Below are positions 4,635 through 5,894 of a DNA stretch of 5,894 nucleotides, in pieces (within the stretch, counting starts at the first letter, position 1; every line of letters begins with the position of its first letter). Source of the stretch: Alphaproteobacteria bacterium (lineage in GTDB: Bacteria; Pseudomonadota; Alphaproteobacteria; Rhizobiales; Xanthobacteraceae); contig VAZH01000257.1 of the NCBI GenBank assembly GCA_005884465.1, positions 1 to 5,894 of the forward strand, in the 5' to 3' direction. The position numbers and the translations under genes were made by a program. The notes under the pieces are model-generated. The model did no database searches, had not been told where the DNA came from, and saw nothing but the letters and a program-made list of their open reading frames with translations.

Positions 4635-5384
4635 TTGCGCGTCCGCGATCTGACCATTTCCTATGGCGGGGAACCGGTCCTTGAAGCAGTGAACCTCACC
4701 GTTGAGGAGGGCCGGTTCGTGAGCCTGGTCGGGCCTTCTGGCTCGGGCAAGTCGAGCCTGTTGCGCGCTGTGATTGGGTTGCAGCAACCGCTTTCAGGCA
4801 CGGTCGAGACGAACCTTGCGCGCTCGGAGCTCGGCCTCCTCTTCCAGGACGATGCCCTGCTGCCCTGGAAGACGGCGCGCGACAACGTAGCGCTCGGCCT
4901 TACATTCAACGGAACGGAGCGCAAGCAGGCGCTCGCCGAGGCGGAGGCCTGGCTTGCGCGCCTGGGCCTTGCGGGCTTCGGCGATCGCTTTCCCCGTCAC
5001 CTCAGCGGCGGCCAGCGCAAGCGCGTTGCGCTTGCACAGGTGCTGGCCATGAAGCCAAGGCTCATCCTGATGGACGAGCCGTTCGCCTCCCTCGATGCGA
5101 TCGTGCGCGCACGGGTGGTGAAGGACGTCGTCGCGTTGGTCGAGCGCGAGAGGATCAGCGTTCTCCTGGTCACCCACGATCTCGAAGAGGCGCTTAGCCT
5201 TTCCGACGAAGTTTATCTACTGTCGCAAGGGCCGCGCGCGCATATTATCGAGCAATACAATGTGCCGATTCCGCGGCCACGCGATCCTGTCCAATCGCGC
5301 ATGCATCCAGCCTTCTCGCCGCTCTACGAAAGGCTGTGGGCGGACCTTTCTCGCGAAGTCGATCATCGGGCGGAGGCGGCATGA
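4635..5384 (+). CDS. ABC transporter ATPase, SsuB/TauB/NtrD-like
   Basis: The product has 249 residues, a full-length single nucleotide-binding domain. All motifs are present: Walker A GPSGSGKS (33-40), Q-loop Q71 followed by DDALLPWKTARDNV (72-85), signature LSGGQ (123-127), Walker B LILMDE (143-148) with D-loop SLD (152-154), and H-loop H181 in LLVTHDLEEAL. The LLPWKT...NV segment after the Q-loop is typical of nitrate/sulfonate/taurine importers. It sits on the inner membrane face and drives import with the permease encoded next. After LSGGQ the sequence runs RKRVALAQVL where most relatives have RQRVALARAL; this is a mild oddity with no missing catalytic residue. The start is a TTG one base after the upstream stop, so translation is probably coupled. 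The gene ends overlapping the permease start. Confidence 0.9.
   Translation: MRVRDLTISYGGEPVLEAVNLTVEEGRFVSLVGPSGSGKSSLLRAVIGLQQPLSGTVETNLARSELGLLFQDDALLPWKTARDNVALGLTFNGTERKQALAEAEAWLARLGLAGFGDRFPRHLSGGQRKRVALAQVLAMKPRLILMDEPFASLDAIVRARVVKDVVALVERERISVLLVTHDLEEALSLSDEVYLLSQGPRAHIIEQYNVPIPRPRDPVQSRMHPAFSPLYERLWADLSREVDHRAEAA
5372..5376 (+). promoter_or_regulatory. Ribosome binding site of the permease gene
   Basis: GGAGG stands 4 bases before the ATG at 5381 and 7 before the ATG at 5384. The second spacing is the more usual, so the true start could be either of the two adjacent in-frame codons. Confidence 0.6.
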
Positions 5385-5894
5385 TGTTTCTCCATCCCCG
5401 CTATGCGTGGATACGCCAGCTTGCCGCATTCGCGGTCCTGCTCGCGGTTTGGGAAGCCGCCGGCCGCGCCGGCCTGCTCAATCCATTGTATGTGCCGAAC
5501 CCGAGCCGGATCGGCGCAGCGCTTGTCGAATTGTTCTCCGACGGTCGCATCTGGCCACATCTCGAGGCAACCTTCACCGCTGCGCTTGGCGGTCTCGCAC
5601 TCGGCATCGTCGTCGGCATTCTACTCGGGGTCGCGGCGGCCCTGGTCCCCTTGATCGCGGAGCTGCTCGAGCCGCTGATGACCGTTCTCAACGCCATCCC
5701 GCGCGTGGTCCTCGCGCCGCTCTTTGTGATCTGGCTCGGTATCGGACTAGCCTCCAAGGTAGCGCTGTCCTTCATTCTCGTGGCTGTGCTGATCTTCTCC
5801 ACTGTTTTCACCGGAATCCGGCAGGTGGACCGCAAGCTTGTCGAACGCGTCGTCACACTCGGCGGCGATCGCTGGGCGCTGGTGCGCCACGTCT
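5381..5894 (+). CDS. ABC transporter permease, SsuC/TauC-like (BPD_transp_1), C-terminus cut by window edge
   Basis: The frame stays open to the window end, giving 171 residues of a protein normally about 250-280. Residues 13-33 are a first membrane helix, and VPNPSRIGAAL (38-48) is the usual loop of SsuC-type permeases. Further helices lie at about 67-92 and 108-146, and the cytoplasmic coupling loop begins near LGGDRWALVRHV (160-171), where relatives have LGAxxxxxxxxVxLP. It would form the membrane channel, as a homodimer served by the ATPase. ATGATG at 5381-5386 overlaps the ATPase stop TGA (5382-5384), an arrangement typical of translational coupling. The start choice between the two ATGs changes one residue only. 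Confidence 0.9.
   Translation, partial: MMFLHPRYAWIRQLAAFAVLLAVWEAAGRAGLLNPLYVPNPSRIGAALVELFSDGRIWPHLEATFTAALGGLALGIVVGILLGVAAALVPLIAELLEPLMTVLNAIPRVVLAPLFVIWLGIGLASKVALSFILVAVLIFSTVFTGIRQVDRKLVERVVTLGGDRWALVRHV

Noticed and set aside
5019..5040. Defective ABC signature in the ATPase
   Set aside because: The LSGGQ core is intact; only the residues after it deviate from the common pattern, so activity is expected.
1..5894. CRISPR array, insertion sequence, phage gene, tRNA or rRNA
   Set aside because: No regularly spaced repeats, transposase or integrase motifs, terminal inverted repeats or RNA-gene sequence were seen on either strand.

Overview
The window looks like chromosomal DNA of a GC-rich alphaproteobacterium, probably near Bradyrhizobium or Rhodopseudomonas. 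This is inferred from GC-rich codon use, twin-arginine signals on both solute-binding proteins, and the gene types. No RNA gene, insertion sequence, phage gene or CRISPR array is visible. Both ends cut genes: the leftmost gene loses its C-terminus and the rightmost its C-terminal part.

Left region (1-2262): two divergent genes share a spacer of about 410 bases. Leftward runs a BMP-family (Med/BmpA-type) solute-binding protein with a Tat signal, of a family that feeds nucleoside/purine-type ABC transporters. Rightward runs an M20 amidohydrolase of the allantoate amidohydrolase / N-carbamoyl-amino-acid hydrolase family, with the full metal-site pattern. The spacer looks like a compact regulatory module. 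It has a sigma-54 type -24/-12 element facing each gene, two abutting perfect dyads in between, an IHF-like site between the dyads and the leftward promoter, and a strong hairpin at the predicted 5' end of the leftward transcript. Together this suggests nitrogen-controlled uptake and breakdown of a purine- or ureide-type nitrogen source. That reading is inference from motifs and gene families.

Middle (2263-3589): a leftward gene for a secreted or membrane-anchored zinc N-acetylmuramoyl-L-alanine amidase (Amidase_3 fold, Zn and catalytic residues present). It is visibly poorer in G+C than its neighbours. Its stop codon abuts the stop of the amidohydrolase with no base between. Upstream of it lies a gene-free stretch of about 400 bases holding weak candidate promoters and several short inverted repeats.

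Right region (3590-5894): a rightward, tightly coupled ABC importer operon of the nitrate/sulfonate/taurine (SsuABC/TauABC/NMT1) type: Tat-exported solute-binding protein, ATPase starting at a TTG one base after the previous stop, and a permease overlapping the ATPase stop. The substrate cannot be read from the sequence. Nothing here is a clear new kind of system; the most interesting content is the divergent sigma-54-like control region.
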